This document shows, one piece after another, positions 43,583 through 54,000 of a stretch of DNA of 64,000 nt (position 1 is its first letter; the number at the start of each line of letters is the position of its first letter). Under the pieces are notes generated by a model. It made no database searches, was not told where the DNA came from, and worked only from the letters and a program-made list of their open reading frames with translations. The position numbers were made by a program, and so were the translations under genes. The DNA is from a bacterium. Lineage in GTDB: Bacteria; Armatimonadota; JACIXR01. The stretch is taken from contig JACIXR010000011.1 of the NCBI GenBank assembly GCA_014360495.1, forward strand, positions 1 through 64,000, written 5' to 3'.

Positions 43583-44478
43583 ATCTCTCGGTCTCCTTGG
43601 GAAATTTGAAATTGAGAAATCCGATAATGATTGCTTCGGGTGTTTTCTCCCTTGAATCCGCCCATCTCTTCCCATTGGATAATATAGGTGCGATAATAAC
43701 GAAGACGATAACCCTGAATCCAAGGGAGGGTAATCCTCCTCCACGCCTATGGGAAACACCGGCGGGTCTTATAAATTCAATAGGTCTTCAAAATGTTGGA
43801 TTGGAAAGGTTTATGAAGGAGGAATTGCCATCCTATTTAGAGCTCGGAGCGCCGATAATCGTCAGCATATCGGGGGAGAGGGAGGAGGATTTTCCCTTTA
43901 TGGCGGAGAAATTGGTTGGGAAGGGGATAGCGGGACTTGAGTTGAATCTGTCCTGTCCCAATGTCGCTAAGGGAGGAATTCAATTCGGCAAGGATGCGAA
44001 GATGGTGAAGAGGATAGTGAAGATGGTGAAAGAGGCTTCCTCCCTTTGGATTATGCCCAAATTGACCCCTCAGGCGCCTGACATAGTGGAGACGGCGCTG
44101 GCGGGAGAGGAGGGTGGAGCGGATGCGCTCTCGCTTGTGAACACATTCTTAGCGATGGCAATAGATATAAGGAGTCGTTCATCTCGCATAGGGACACTAA
44201 TGGGCGGTTTATCTGGACCGGCGATAAAACCGATAGCATTGAGGATGGTTTACGAGGTAGCGAGGGCAGTGAAGATACCAGTCGTAGGCTGTGGCGGGAT
44301 AATGAGCGCCGAGGATGCTCTGGAATTCATAATCGCAGGCGCCACAGCGGTAGAGATAGGAACAGCCTGCCTCATCAACCCCCAATCTCCAAAGGAGATA
44401 TTGGAAGGAATAAAGCGCTTTTTAGAAGAGGAAAAAATAGAAGACATAAACGAGCTCATCAAAACCCTTCGGGATTGA
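43579..44478 (+). CDS. pyrD: Dihydroorotate dehydrogenase B, catalytic subunit
   Basis: The class 1B enzyme oxidises dihydroorotate to orotate in pyrimidine synthesis. The 299-residue protein starts at TTG 43579, overlapping the pyrK stop in TTGA. Motifs: NPIMIASGVFSLE, NSIGLQNVGLERF, GLELNLSCPNVAKGG (catalytic cysteine in SCPN), GGLSGPAIKPIALRMVYEV (shortened) and VVGCGGIMSAEDALEFI. Length is normal. Confidence 0.95.
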   Translation: MNLSVSLGNLKLRNPIMIASGVFSLESAHLFPLDNIGAIITKTITLNPREGNPPPRLWETPAGLINSIGLQNVGLERFMKEELPSYLELGAPIIVSISGEREEDFPFMAEKLVGKGIAGLELNLSCPNVAKGGIQFGKDAKMVKRIVKMVKEASSLWIMPKLTPQAPDIVETALAGEEGGADALSLVNTFLAMAIDIRSRSSRIGTLMGGLSGPAIKPIALRMVYEVARAVKIPVVGCGGIMSAEDALEFIIAGATAVEIGTACLINPQSPKEILEGIKRFLEEEKIEDINELIKTLRD

Positions 44479-44620
44479 AAGATTCCCGCTTTCGGGATAT
44501 GACTTCCCAAAGATATTTACAAAAAATAAAAGTGGAGGAATTGATTTAGCCGATAGACAGCACACTTTCTATTTTTGTCAAATTATGTGATGTGTGTCTC
44601 CTTTGATTTACCCTTTCGTT

Positions 44621-44648
44621 TTGACAATTTTCGCTATTCCTGTATAAT
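44621..44648 (+). promoter_or_regulatory. Consensus promoter of the ffh-rpsP-rplS operon
   Basis: TTGACA (44621-44626) and TATAAT (44643-44648), both perfect, are separated by 16 bases. The start near 44655 gives a leader of only about 8 bases before ATG 44663, just holding an AAGGA-like site. Confidence 0.75.
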
Positions 44649-44662
44649 TCTATAAGGACGCT

Positions 44663-45952
44663 ATGTTTGAATCTCTCACCGCAAGGCTTCAAGCTATCTT
44701 CAATAAGCTGAGAGGGAAAGCCCGCCTCAGCCCGCAGGATATTGATTCTGCTCTGCGGGAGGTGAGACTATCCCTCTTGGAAGCCGATGTCCATTATAAA
44801 GTCGTTAAGGAATTCCTGGATAAAGTGCGACAAAGAGCCTTGGGAGAGGAGGTTATGTCCTCCTTCACTCCCGCCCAGCAGGTCATAAAAATCGTCAGGG
44901 ACGAGATGATAAATATCCTCGGGAAAGAAGAAGAAGTCCACCTCTCTCCCAACCCTCCCACAACTATTATGCTCGTTGGATTACAGGGCGGAGGTAAAAC
45001 AACCACAGCCGGAAAATTGGCTCTATTTTTCAAGAAAAAGGGCAAGAGACCTCTCCTCGTCGCCACCGATGTCCGCAGACCCGCCGCCATTGAACAGTTG
45101 AAGAAGGTGGGCAAAGCCATCGGCTGCGATGTTTTCTCCTCTGACGACAAGGACCCTCTCAATATAGCGAGAAATGGGGTTTCCTTTGCTAAAGAGAAAG
45201 GCCATGATTTAGTGATTATAGATACACAGGGACGCCTCCATCTTGACGATGAGCTATTAGGAGAATTAGAGGAGATGGAAAAGGCGATAAATCCCCAGGA
45301 AATCCTCTTGGTTTTGGACGGGATGACGGGACAGGATGCGGTCAACATCGCCCTGGGCTTCTCTAAGATACGAGTAGACGGTTTCATTTTGACCAAACTT
45401 GATGGCGATGCAAGAGGAGGCGCCGCTCTTTCTCTCTCCTTCGTCACTCAAAAGCCGATAAAGTTCATCGGAATAGGGGAAAGATATGATGCCCTTGAAC
45501 CATTTCATCCCGATAGGCTCGTCTCCCGCATTTTGGGGATGGGCGATATGCTCAGTTTAATAGAGAAGATAGAAGCAACGCTTGAGGAGACTAAGGAGGA
45601 ACCCCTTGCTTCCTTCGCCGATTTCACCCTCAACGACTTCCTCAAGGAATTGAGAAGAATGCATAAGCTCGGTCCGTTGGAGCAAATCATCTCTCTTTTA
45701 CCAGGCGCCAGCAATATCAAAGTTGGGCCTCAGGAAGAGAAGATGTTGAAGAAGTTTGAGGCTATAGTTCTATCTATGACTAAAGAGGAAAGGGAGAATC
45801 CTTCAATAATAGATGCGAGTAGGAAGAGAAGAATCGCTAAGGGCTCGGGAACGACGGTTCAGGATGTGAATCTCCTCTTGAAACGATTCTTTGAAGCTAA
45901 GGAATTGGCTAAAACACTCTCATCCCAAAGGAGGTTGAGAAGATGGCTGTAA
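44663..45952 (+). CDS. ffh: Signal recognition particle GTPase
   Basis: Ffh binds signal sequences and 4.5S RNA to target membrane proteins. The 429-residue protein has the N domain (LTARLQAIFNKLRGK), G domain with LQGGGKTTTAGKLA, DVRRPAAIEQL, DTQGRLHLD and LTKLDGDARGGAAL, and a C-terminal M domain (GDMLSLIEKIEATLEE, LPGASNIKV). Length is typical. It heads a long operon; rpsP begins before its stop codon. Confidence 0.97.
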   Translation: MFESLTARLQAIFNKLRGKARLSPQDIDSALREVRLSLLEADVHYKVVKEFLDKVRQRALGEEVMSSFTPAQQVIKIVRDEMINILGKEEEVHLSPNPPTTIMLVGLQGGGKTTTAGKLALFFKKKGKRPLLVATDVRRPAAIEQLKKVGKAIGCDVFSSDDKDPLNIARNGVSFAKEKGHDLVIIDTQGRLHLDDELLGELEEMEKAINPQEILLVLDGMTGQDAVNIALGFSKIRVDGFILTKLDGDARGGAALSLSFVTQKPIKFIGIGERYDALEPFHPDRLVSRILGMGDMLSLIEKIEATLEETKEEPLASFADFTLNDFLKELRRMHKLGPLEQIISLLPGASNIKVGPQEEKMLKKFEAIVLSMTKEERENPSIIDASRKRRIAKGSGTTVQDVNLLLKRFFEAKELAKTLSSQRRLRRWL

Positions 45953-46227
45953 GGATAAGGCTCTTGCGGATGGGCTCCAAGAAAAGACCCTCCTATCGTG
46001 TTGTCGCAGTGGATTCCCGAAGCAAACCCCAAGGTCCCTACCTTGAGATGCTGGGACATTATAACCCTCTGCGTGAACCTCCTATCGTCAAGTTAGACGA
46101 GGAGAAGATAATAAAATGGCTACTCAACGGCGCCCAGCCGAGCGAGACAGTTTTGAGCCTTCTCAAAAAAGAGGGAATCTGGGATAAATTCCTGGAGAGA
46201 AAACAAGCTCTAAGCGGAGGTAGATAG
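45943..46227 (+). CDS. rpsP: Small ribosomal subunit protein bS16
   Basis: The 94-residue protein opens AVRIRLLRMGSKKRPSYRVV, the bS16 signature, and has PYLEMLGHYNPL. ATG 45943 follows AGGAGG and overlaps the end of ffh by 10 bp. bS16 helps assemble the 30S 5' domain. Order ffh-rpsP-khpA-ylqD-rimM-trmD-rplS matches the Bacillus arrangement. Confidence 0.97.
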   Translation: MAVRIRLLRMGSKKRPSYRVVAVDSRSKPQGPYLEMLGHYNPLREPPIVKLDEEKIIKWLLNGAQPSETVLSLLKKEGIWDKFLERKQALSGGR

Positions 46228-46230
46228 CCT

Positions 46231-46461
46231 ATGCGTGAGTTAGTTGAGAGATTGGTGCAGGCTATAGTTGACCAACCCGAAAAAGTGCAGGTAACCGAGG
46301 TTAAGGGGGAGAGGACGATAGTTTATGAGGTGCGGGTGGCTGAGGAGGATTTGGGGAAGGTCATAGGGAAAGAGGGGCGCATCGCCAACGCTCTTCGCAC
46401 AATCCTCAAGGCGGCTGCAGCTAAGCTCGGCAAGAAGGTTTCGCTGGAGATTCTGCAATGA
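46231..46461 (+). CDS. khpA: KH-domain RNA-binding protein (KhpA/YlqC)
   Basis: The 76-residue single KH domain has the GxxG loop as [16 protein letters not shown]. KhpA (YlqC) binds RNA together with KhpB in Gram-positive bacteria. It lies three bp after rpsP and overlaps the YlqD-like gene by four bases, the canonical place. Confidence 0.92.
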   Translation: MRELVERLVQAIVDQPEKVQVTEVKGERTIVYEVRVAEEDLGKVIGKEGRIANALRTILKAAAAKLGKKVSLEILQ

Positions 46462-46862
46462 GCACGCTCGTTAAATGCAATGTAATCGTGAAGGTCATTA
46501 TGACGGAGGAGTTCCGCAAGAGAACTTTGGCGGAGATGGAGGAACTCCTTGAGAAGGTCAAGGAAGCACAGCAGAAGATTGATTTTCAATCCCGCATATA
46601 TCTCGCTGACCTCCAAAAAGTTGACATCCAAAAGGCAGCTGCCTTTCGCAGACAATGGGAGGAGGAAAGGGCTGAGAGGGAGGAATTCAGAAAGGATTTG
46701 GAGCAGAGGATAGAGAGATTGCGCACAATCCCCGAGGGAGAGGAGTTCCTCCTCACCACTCTTGAAGCCTATGTTGAGGCGAAAGAAAATGAGCCTCTCC
46801 CCATCTTCTCCCCTCCACAGATAATCGTCAAAGACGATAAGGTAGTTGAGATAAGGAGATAG
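46458..46862 (+). CDS. YlqD-like protein
   Basis: The 134-residue protein is highly charged and helical in the middle ([20 protein letters not shown], then [20 protein letters not shown]), with short beta segments at both ends ([25 protein letters not shown]). It agrees with YlqD in size, pattern and position between khpA and rimM. Function unknown. ATG overlaps the khpA stop (ATGA). Confidence 0.75.
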   Translation: MSTLVKCNVIVKVIMTEEFRKRTLAEMEELLEKVKEAQQKIDFQSRIYLADLQKVDIQKAAAFRRQWEEERAEREEFRKDLEQRIERLRTIPEGEEFLLTTLEAYVEAKENEPLPIFSPPQIIVKDDKVVEIRR

Positions 46863-46876
46863 GTCTCTTCAACCCA

Positions 46877-47338
46877 ATGCCAATCATCGGGAAGGTCCTT
46901 TCTACCTTCGGAAGGAAGGGCGAAATCAAGTTATTGCCCCTTAAGAAGGGGGATGTGAAGCTCCTTGAGGGGAGAAAGGGCTTTCTTTCCTCTCAATATA
47001 AGACGAGGGAGGTGGAGATTGAGAAAGCTTGGCAACACAAGGGAATGTGGATTCTGAAGTTCAAGGGAATAGATACTATAAAAGAAGCTTGGCGCCTAAG
47101 GGAAAGCTATCTGGAGATAGAGGAGGAGATATTTCCAGAGGAGGAAAGTCCCATCGGATTTGAGGTTTACAGCGAGGGAGGAGAGAATCTGGGCAAGGTT
47201 GTTGATATCATCTCCACTCCCGCCCACGGTGTCCTGTTAACCGATAAGGATGTGCTCATTCCATTCGTTGCGGAATGGATTGTGGCGATGTTTCCACAGG
47301 AGAGAAAGCTGATTGTGAAGGAGATAAAAGAAGGATGA
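46877..47338 (+). CDS. rimM: 16S rRNA processing/maturation factor RimM
   Basis: The 153-residue protein has the N-terminal beta barrel (IIGKVLSTFGRKGEIKLLP) and a C-terminal PRC barrel with IGFEVYSEGGENLGKVVDI and VLIPFVAEWIVAM. RimM binds S19 and aids 30S head assembly. It lies 14 bp after the YlqD-like gene and overlaps trmD by four bases. Confidence 0.95.
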   Translation: MPIIGKVLSTFGRKGEIKLLPLKKGDVKLLEGRKGFLSSQYKTREVEIEKAWQHKGMWILKFKGIDTIKEAWRLRESYLEIEEEIFPEEESPIGFEVYSEGGENLGKVVDIISTPAHGVLLTDKDVLIPFVAEWIVAMFPQERKLIVKEIKEG

Positions 47339-48129
47339 GGATAGACATTATAAGCCTATTCCCTCAGGTCTTCCTGCCATACATCAATACGAGCATGATG
47401 CGAAAGGCGCAGGAGCAGGGCGTTGCGAGGATTTATCTCCATAATCTGCGGGATTTCGCCACAGATAAACATAGGACGACCGATGATTATCCTTATGGCG
47501 GAGGAGCGGGAATGCTCCTCAAGCCCGAGCCGATTTACAATGCGCTTGAGGAAGTGAAGAGGGAATGCGCAAAAGAAGGATGTGAGGGGCATAAGGTCAT
47601 CTTGACAACTCCTCAAGGCATACCATTCAAACAGAGAATTGCGGAAGAGTTGGCGAAGGAGGGGCATCTTGTTATAATTTGTGGACACTACGAGGGTGTA
47701 GATGATAGAATTTTAGATTGGGTTGATGAGGAGATATCCCTGGGCGACTTCGTCCTCACGGGAGGAGAGATAGCCGCTCTCGCCATAGTTGACGCTGTAG
47801 TTAGATTGTTGCCCTCTGTCCTCTCGGAGGAGGAAGCGGTTAGGGAAGAATCCTTCAGCTCCGGTATCTTGGAGCACCCTCAATTCACGCGCCCTGCGAA
47901 TTTTTTGGGCGAGGAGGTTCCCGAGGTTCTGCTATCGGGAAATCATCAGGAGGTAGCGAGATGGAGGAGGCGGCGCGCCCTTGAAAGGACGCTTTTCCGC
48001 CGTCCAGAGCTCTTAGCCTCCGCCTCCCTCTCGGAGGGAGATATTGAGATTTTGAGGGAAATCTTGGAGGATTTGAAATCAATTTTGAGAAAACATAAGA
48101 CTTTCAAAGAAAGGAAGATGCGAAGATGA
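47335..48129 (+). CDS. trmD: tRNA (guanine-N1)-methyltransferase
   Basis: TrmD makes m1G37 in tRNAs to prevent frameshifting. ATG 47335 overlaps the rimM stop, giving 264 residues that begin [13 protein letters not shown]. Motifs: [64 protein letters not shown] (the knot, here shortened) and LEHPQFTRP. An earlier in-frame start at 47275 lies inside rimM and adds unrelated residues. Confidence 0.96.
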   Translation: MRIDIISLFPQVFLPYINTSMMRKAQEQGVARIYLHNLRDFATDKHRTTDDYPYGGGAGMLLKPEPIYNALEEVKRECAKEGCEGHKVILTTPQGIPFKQRIAEELAKEGHLVIICGHYEGVDDRILDWVDEEISLGDFVLTGGEIAALAIVDAVVRLLPSVLSEEEAVREESFSSGILEHPQFTRPANFLGEEVPEVLLSGNHQEVARWRRRRALERTLFRRPELLASASLSEGDIEILREILEDLKSILRKHKTFKERKMRR

Positions 48130-48479
48130 AAGGAGACATGCTTCTTCGCTCGGTTGAAGAGAAAATGCTGAGACAGGATGTGCCCGATTTCGCTCCTGGC
48201 GATACCGTTCGGGTGCACCAAATCATTCGTCAGGCTGATAGGGAAAGGATACAGGTATTTGAGGGAGTTGTTATAAGGAAAAGGGGTGGTGGAGCATCCG
48301 CCACATTCACGGTAAGGAAAATCTCCCATCACGGGATAGGTGTGGAGAAGACATTCCCCCTTCATTCCCCCCTCATCGCAAAGATAGAAGTTGTTAGGAG
48401 AGGGAAGATCAGGAGGGCTCGCCTTTACTATCTGCGGGAGCGAAAGGGCAAAGCAGCCCGTATAGAGGAAAAGAGATAA
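48126..48479 (+). CDS. rplS: Large ribosomal subunit protein bL19
   Basis: The 117-residue protein has [40 protein letters not shown] (split) and [18 protein letters not shown], typical of bL19, which lies at the subunit interface. ATG overlaps the trmD stop by four bases. Confidence 0.96.
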   Translation: MKGDMLLRSVEEKMLRQDVPDFAPGDTVRVHQIIRQADRERIQVFEGVVIRKRGGGASATFTVRKISHHGIGVEKTFPLHSPLIAKIEVVRRGKIRRARLYYLRERKGKAARIEEKR

Positions 48480-48489
48480 CAAAGATTTT

Positions 48490-49206
48490 ATGGAGGGTAT
48501 CCTCCAAACCATCCTGAGAGAGATAAGGGAGTCCTGGAAGCTCTATGCGATAGGTGGAGGGGCTCTCTTCCTTCGTTTATTGCTCGCTATTCCCTTCGCT
48601 TGGTGGCGTGCTTTCGTCAGGAAATTCTATCTCGCTTTGGCGAGCACTGTATCAAAAAGGGAGCTCGTAAAGGAAAAAGCTGAGGAATGGCTCAGGGCGA
48701 GTTCCGATTTCCTTGAATCAATAGCATTAGCTGTAGGCATAGTCGTAGCAATCGTTAATCCCTTCGTCATCCAGGCTTTCCTTATCCCCTCGGGCTCAAT
48801 GATTCCCACTTTGAAAGTTGGAGATAGGATAATGGCTGATAAATTCGTCTTCCACATCCGAGACCCTCAAAGGGGAGAGGTTATAGTATTCCGCGCACCA
48901 CCCCAAGCGGATATCCAAGAGAGAAACTTCGTGAAGAGAGTGATTGGTTTGCCTGGAGAGGTAGTGGAGGTGAGGGATGGGAAGGTGTTCATAAATGGGA
49001 AGCCTTTGAAAGAGCCCTACATCTACGAGCCTCCCTATTATGAGTTCGGTCCCTATAAGGTTCCCCCGAATTCCTATTTCGTTATGGGGGATAACAGGAA
49101 CGATTCCAATGATAGCCACGTTTGGGGTCCTCTTTCCCGGGATAGGATAACAGGGAGGGCGCTTTTCATCTGGTGGCCGATAAGCAGGTGGGGAGTGATA
49201 AAGTAA
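48490..49206 (+). CDS. lepB: Signal peptidase I
   Basis: LepB removes signal peptides outside the inner membrane. The 238-residue protein has the catalytic serine in IPSGSMIPTL (Ser103), the lysine in NFVKRVIGLPGE (about Lys149), and the box MGDNRNDSNDSHVWG. The N-terminal region is unusually long: a hydrophobic segment at about residues 20-45 precedes the usual anchor at about 78-98. The gene starts 10 bp after rplS. Many exported hydrolases in this window would be its substrates. Confidence 0.95.
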   Translation: MEGILQTILREIRESWKLYAIGGGALFLRLLLAIPFAWWRAFVRKFYLALASTVSKRELVKEKAEEWLRASSDFLESIALAVGIVVAIVNPFVIQAFLIPSGSMIPTLKVGDRIMADKFVFHIRDPQRGEVIVFRAPPQADIQERNFVKRVIGLPGEVVEVRDGKVFINGKPLKEPYIYEPPYYEFGPYKVPPNSYFVMGDNRNDSNDSHVWGPLSRDRITGRALFIWWPISRWGVIK

Positions 49207-49541
49207 AGAAGGGAAAGTTCGGAGAGGAGATAGCGAGGCGATTTCTCGTGTCGCTTGGCTATCAAATCATCGCAACGAATTTCAGGACGAAAATTGGAGA
49301 GATAGACATAATAGCGAAAGATAAGGATGATTATGTTTTCGTTGAAGTGAAGATGAGGGGAGATGTTGATAAGTGGGGTTTACCCGCTGAGGCGGTCACA
49401 GCCAAGAAGAGGGAGAAAATAGAGAACGTTGCCCTTCTTTATCTTCAGAAGGAAGGACTTGGCGAAGTCTCAATGAGATTTGAAGTAGTAGAAGTCCTCC
49501 CCAAGTTAGGCAAAGCAAGGCTGATAAAGGATATTTTTTAA
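49173..49541 (+). CDS. UPF0102 (YraN) family nuclease-fold protein
   Basis: The product of up to 122 residues shows the YraN pattern: GKFGEEIARRFLVSLGYQII, NFRTKIGEIDIIAKD, and DYVFVEVKMRG, which carries the E-x-K of a PD-(D/E)xK fold. Function is uncertain, likely DNA processing. GTG 49173 or GTG 49188 could be the start; both lie inside lepB and neither has a good ribosome site. Last gene of the ffh operon. Confidence 0.88.
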   Translation: MADKQVGSDKVKKGKFGEEIARRFLVSLGYQIIATNFRTKIGEIDIIAKDKDDYVFVEVKMRGDVDKWGLPAEAVTAKKREKIENVALLYLQKEGLGEVSMRFEVVEVLPKLGKARLIKDIF

Positions 49542-49564
49542 AACCCATTCCCAACTTCCTTTGT

Positions 49565-49597
49565 CACTGTGAACCTCCCGTAGGGAAGCCGTGTCAA
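49565..49597. repeat. Dispersed palindromic repeat, copy 6 (degenerate)
   Basis: CACTGTGAACCTCCCGTAGG followed by GAAGCCGTGTCAAT aligns with the perfect copy at 37140 but with mismatches that break the stem ends. It lies between the convergent ends of yraN and the deacetylase-like gene. Confidence 0.55.
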
Positions 49598-49612
49598 TCT
49601 CTTCCTTAACAC

Positions 49613-50983
49613 TTACAAAGCTGGTTTTGCGGACCAGGACTGTAATCTCACCAGCTTTATTATCCTCTCCCCCTTAAAGCCCTTAGGATAAAGCCAGGTT
49701 CCCTCGTAATGAGGGAGCGTTAGCTCCCTCTCAATTAGAGGGAAATCGCTTCCTTCCTCAATGCTTAGCTCACCCTTATTCCTTCCTTCCCTCAAAGAGA
49801 GAACGCATTTAGCCATAGCCTTAGCAAAACTTCCTGCCCCCACTTCCATCTCATTGACTCTCATCTTCCCCGGAATCCTATTATGCCTAATAATATACCT
49901 ATTCACCTCCTCGCACTTCTTCATAAAGTCTTCAAATCCCACCTTCATCCCTCTTTTGAAGGAAGGCATCGCCTCTACTGGTCCTATTGTCCGCCGATAA
50001 GGAATGCGATTGGGAAAGCCCTTATGAGAAGAATAATAAGAAATAGCCCAAGCGAAGAAGGAAAATATCTCCGAGGCGGAAAAGATGCGATTTTCAACTA
50101 TTTTGTAGTTCAGTTCATCCAAAATCCCCTCCGCTAATCTGAGAAGGACTTCTAAGGAAATCCATTCCGAAGAGGGTTTGTATCTCTCGTAAACATCTCT
50201 ATAAGTTATGAACTCAACATCTCCCCTTCCCCTGAGCCAATCAAGGAACTCCTTAATATCCCTCATCAAATCTAAAACGAATTCCTTCGGGCGCAGAGGG
50301 GCTGGTTTGTATTCCTCCTCTGGCGTGTTCTTCCCATTTGAGAAGTTAACGCTATCCCAAAACTCGCTCGTAACCAACATACAGGGATGCGTTCCCAAAA
50401 CTATCAAACCCTGCTTTTCCTCCAATCGTTTAAAGCTTTCCTTCATTTTCTCAAGCCGATTGTCAAGATAGAAATGGCTTTCAAACACAAAATCCCAAGT
50501 GAGCCCATTGAGGGTATTGCAATACCAAACGAGCTTTCCATCTAAAGGATGAATAAAGCTCGCCTCCATTATTGGCATACCCAATAGATACATCGCGTAG
50601 AGAACTTGTGGCGTCGCGCTATTCCCCGGCTGCATGAAAGCAATCGGCGATTGAGAGAAAATCTCCCTCAAATCGTTTAGCCCCTTTATCTCCCTCCTTA
50701 TCACTTCCTCAACTCCCTTATCCCAATCCAAATCCTCAAGATACTCGGGAAATGTCGGATGGAGTGAATGGAAATTGGAATGGTAGTTGATTTCGTGGAA
50801 TTGAAGAAGCTCTATCAAATCCTCCCTACCTCTCTCCCGCAAAGCCCTCGCCCTCTCCCCCACAAGATTGAAGCTACCTCTTATTCCTCTTTCCCTTAAA
50901 GTTTTAGCCCAGAACTCCGTCGCCTCATCAGCCTCAGGAGTTATGAAATCCTCATCATCAAAGGAAAATATAACTTCAGGCAT
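49613..50983 (-). CDS. Polysaccharide deacetylase-like (NodB-fold) protein
   Basis: The 456-residue protein begins with a NodB-like strand, EVIFSFDDEDF (aspartate pair), followed by a histidine motif, NYHSNFHSLHP, as in the DD/HxxxH metal site of carbohydrate esterase family 4. GTHPCMLVT is a further likely ligand region. The C-terminal about 200 residues are unfamiliar. No signal peptide, so it may act in the cytoplasm. Start ATG 50983 follows GGGAGG. It diverges from the GH16/GH97 fusion gene across 45 bp. Confidence 0.7.
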   Translation of the reverse strand: MPEVIFSFDDEDFITPEADEATEFWAKTLRERGIRGSFNLVGERARALRERGREDLIELLQFHEINYHSNFHSLHPTFPEYLEDLDWDKGVEEVIRREIKGLNDLREIFSQSPIAFMQPGNSATPQVLYAMYLLGMPIMEASFIHPLDGKLVWYCNTLNGLTWDFVFESHFYLDNRLEKMKESFKRLEEKQGLIVLGTHPCMLVTSEFWDSVNFSNGKNTPEEEYKPAPLRPKEFVLDLMRDIKEFLDWLRGRGDVEFITYRDVYERYKPSSEWISLEVLLRLAEGILDELNYKIVENRIFSASEIFSFFAWAISYYSSHKGFPNRIPYRRTIGPVEAMPSFKRGMKVGFEDFMKKCEEVNRYIIRHNRIPGKMRVNEMEVGAGSFAKAMAKCVLSLREGRNKGELSIEEGSDFPLIERELTLPHYEGTWLYPKGFKGERIIKLVRLQSWSAKPAL

Positions 50984-51010
50984 TTTCTGTTCCTCCCTTC
51001 CGAAATAATC

Positions 51011-51018
51011 AATATAAT
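51011..51018. promoter_or_regulatory. Overlapping divergent -10 boxes upstream of the GH16/GH97 gene
   Basis: TATAAT on the plus strand (51013-51018) overlaps TATATT on the minus strand (complement of 51011-51016). The rightward start near 51025 gives a leader of about four bases before ATG 51029, with no ribosome site. The leftward gene keeps a normal GGGAGG site. -35 boxes are poor on both sides. Confidence 0.4.
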
Positions 51019-51028
51019 TCTAACGATT

Positions 51029-54000
51029 ATGAAGATGAAACTCAGCCAATTCTTAATCCTTACATTCTTAGCCATTTTTATCGCTTCCGGTGAGGTTCAT
51101 CCCTCCAATCAAGGACTTCCCATGTTCGTTCTAAAAGTTAATTGCGGCGGAGATGCCGTTGACGGTGCCCTTGCTGATAAGCCTTTCTCCAAGGACGGTT
51201 GGGGTTATTTAAAGAACGGTTCCTTATCCTATTCCACAAAGGAATCGGTTAAGCCCGATTGCGGATATCCTCAGGCAATCAGAAGCTTCAGATGCGATGC
51301 AAAAAATCCCAAATCCCCCATGCGCTATCTCATCCATCTTCCAAATGGGACCTATACTGTTAAATTGATATTTGCCGAGCTTATTCACAATAAGCCCGGG
51401 ATGAGGCTTTTTGATGTATATATCCAAAACAAACCAGTTCTCCGGAACTACGATGTCTTTCGGTGGGCTAAGGGGAAAAGCAAAGGCAAGGAGGAAATAT
51501 TCAAAGGGATAAAGGTCTCCGATGGCGTCTTGCAAATTGATTTCCTATCCAAGAAAGATAGAGCTATCGTCAATGTGATTGAAATCATCAGCGATGAGAG
51601 GCTCCCACCTCCTGCGGAGAAAGCGGGATATACAAAGCTCGTCTTCTGGGACGATTTCAATTCAATTGACACGATAGACATAAAGGCAACGGGTGCTCCG
51701 GGATATAAATGGTATATTGACCTTCCTTGGGGCTTCCCACCTACTTCTGCTGAAAGGATAAAAGTGCAAAACTCTATGTTGAAAATTGACGCTGGGCGTT
51801 GGAATTGGGGAATCTCATCATATAGCGTCAAAGGAAAGACCGGCAGAGTCTTTAGATTCGGCTACTTTGAAGCGAAAATTCGTTTTGACCAAGCCTTGGC
51901 GGAGAAAAGCAGTGGCTGGCCCTCCTTCTGGAGTCTATCCCTTGAGCATTGCTTCGGCGACCCCACCCATTGGAACGAATTGGATTTCTTTGAAGCTTTT
52001 CACGCTCCCTATCAAAAATACGATGGCGCCTTCTATGGGACAATTCACGATTGTGCTCAGGATTCAAAAATTCACTACCAAAATTCCAACAATAGGGTTG
52101 AAGTGCCGGGGATAAATTGGAATGAATGGCATATCATCGGTTGCCTCTGGCAGCCGGGATGCGTTATCTGGTTTCTTGATAACAAACCCCTCATAATCCA
52201 GCGCTATTCTCCCGATTCTTTACCCGACCCTCCCCAGGTCTCTGGCACGAGCTCCCAAGCCCCTATGGGAACCTTCAGCATAATTGACAAGCAAAGAAAT
52301 CTCATTATACTTGGCTCTGGTGAGAACTGGCCCCTGTATGTTGATTGGGTCAGAGTCTATCAATCTGGAAAGGAGGAGATGGATATGAAGGCAAATCCCT
52401 TTGAATTTGATGAGCTGGAAGTCAAATCTCCCGATGGTAGGATATCGCTCAAGGTCAAATTGGAGGAGGGGAAGCTGGTATATTGGGTGGAAAAGGATGG
52501 AGAAGTGCTTATTGAGAAGTCGCCAATGGGAATCTTCACGAGCGTGGCTGATTTCACGCGCGATTTATCCCTTCTCTCCTTCACAAGAAAAACGATTGAG
52601 GAAAAATATCCGATGATTGGGAGGAAGAAGGAGATTTACGAGAATCATTGCAATGAGCTCGTTTTGAAGCTCGGGAAGAAGCTCAGCATTTTATATCTCG
52701 TTTTACGTGCTTATAATGACGGCGTCGCCTACCGCTATCATATCCCGGGTGAGGGGGAGTTGAAGATAAGCTTTGAGACGAGCGGATTCAGGATTCCCGA
52801 GTCCGCGATCGGCTGGGCGCATCCCTTCACGCCCAACTACGAGGCTTTCTATCCCAAACGTTCCTATCGGGAGTTGCTTGAGGGGAATTTTGGTATGCCT
52901 GTTCTCCTAAATGTAAAGGACAATTGGCTTCTCCTTACCGAAGCCGCCGTTTACGGGGATTACTGTGGCTCCCATATTGAAGGGGATAAGGAAAATGGGA
53001 TTTTGAAAGTCGTCTTCGCTCCCGACCAGAAAAACGCTGTTGTCAGCAAGCTTCCCTTCTACAGCCCCTGGCGGGTTGCAATGATTGGCTCCCTTGCAGA
53101 TATAGTTGAATCAACTTTGATTGAGAACCTCAACCCCGATTGCGAGATAGCTGATACATCCTGGATAAAGCCCGGCAGAAGCGCTTGGTCTTGGTTGTCA
53201 GGAGATAGCACGGAAGACTACGAAACACAGGTCAAATATGTTGATTTCGCTCATAAAATGGGATGGGAATACTATCTCTGTGATGAAGGTTGGAAAGCGG
53301 AATGGCTTCCCAAATTAGTTGAATATGCGAAAGAAAAGGGGATTGGGATATTCGTCTGGTATCATTATAAGGAAGTGGAAACGGACGAGGATTTGCATAG
53401 CAAGTTTTCCTGGCTGTCCAGAATCGGAGTTAAGGGGGTGAAGGTGGATTTCTTTGATAGCGATTGTCAGGAAAGGATTCAAATGTATGATAAGGTCGCC
53501 AAAGGAGCCCTTCAGTATAAACTAATGGTTGTATATCATGGAGCAACAAAGCCCTCCGGGGAGAGGAGGAGATGGCCTCATATCTTAACGAGAGAGGGAG
53601 TTTTGGGGGCGGAGTATTACAAATGGTCTGAGGGACCAACAGCCGAACACAATTGCACCCTTCCCTTTACCCGCAACGCTCTCGGTCCAATGGATTACAC
53701 TCCCGTAACTTTCTCCAATATGAGGAAGCAAACCACCTATGCCCATCAGCTTGCCTTAGCGGTTGTCTTTGAATCCAACATCCAGCATCTCGCGGATAAG
53801 CCCGAGGCATACGAAAGCATTGGAGAGGCAATAGAGTTCCTCAAGGATTGTCCCGCTACTTGGGACGATACAAAGCTTCTTGAGGGCTATCCGGGGAGGT
53901 TCGTTACCATAGCTAGGAGAAGCGGGAATAAGTGGTTCATAGGCGCGATTTGCGGCGGTGGGATATCAAGGGAGGCAGATATATCGCTGGAATTTCTGGA

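Noticed and set aside
44794-45447. 217-residue open frame on the minus strand
   Set aside because: Antisense to ffh, whose GTPase motifs occupy the region.
47946-48512. 188-residue open frame on the minus strand
   Set aside because: Antisense to the trmD end and rplS.
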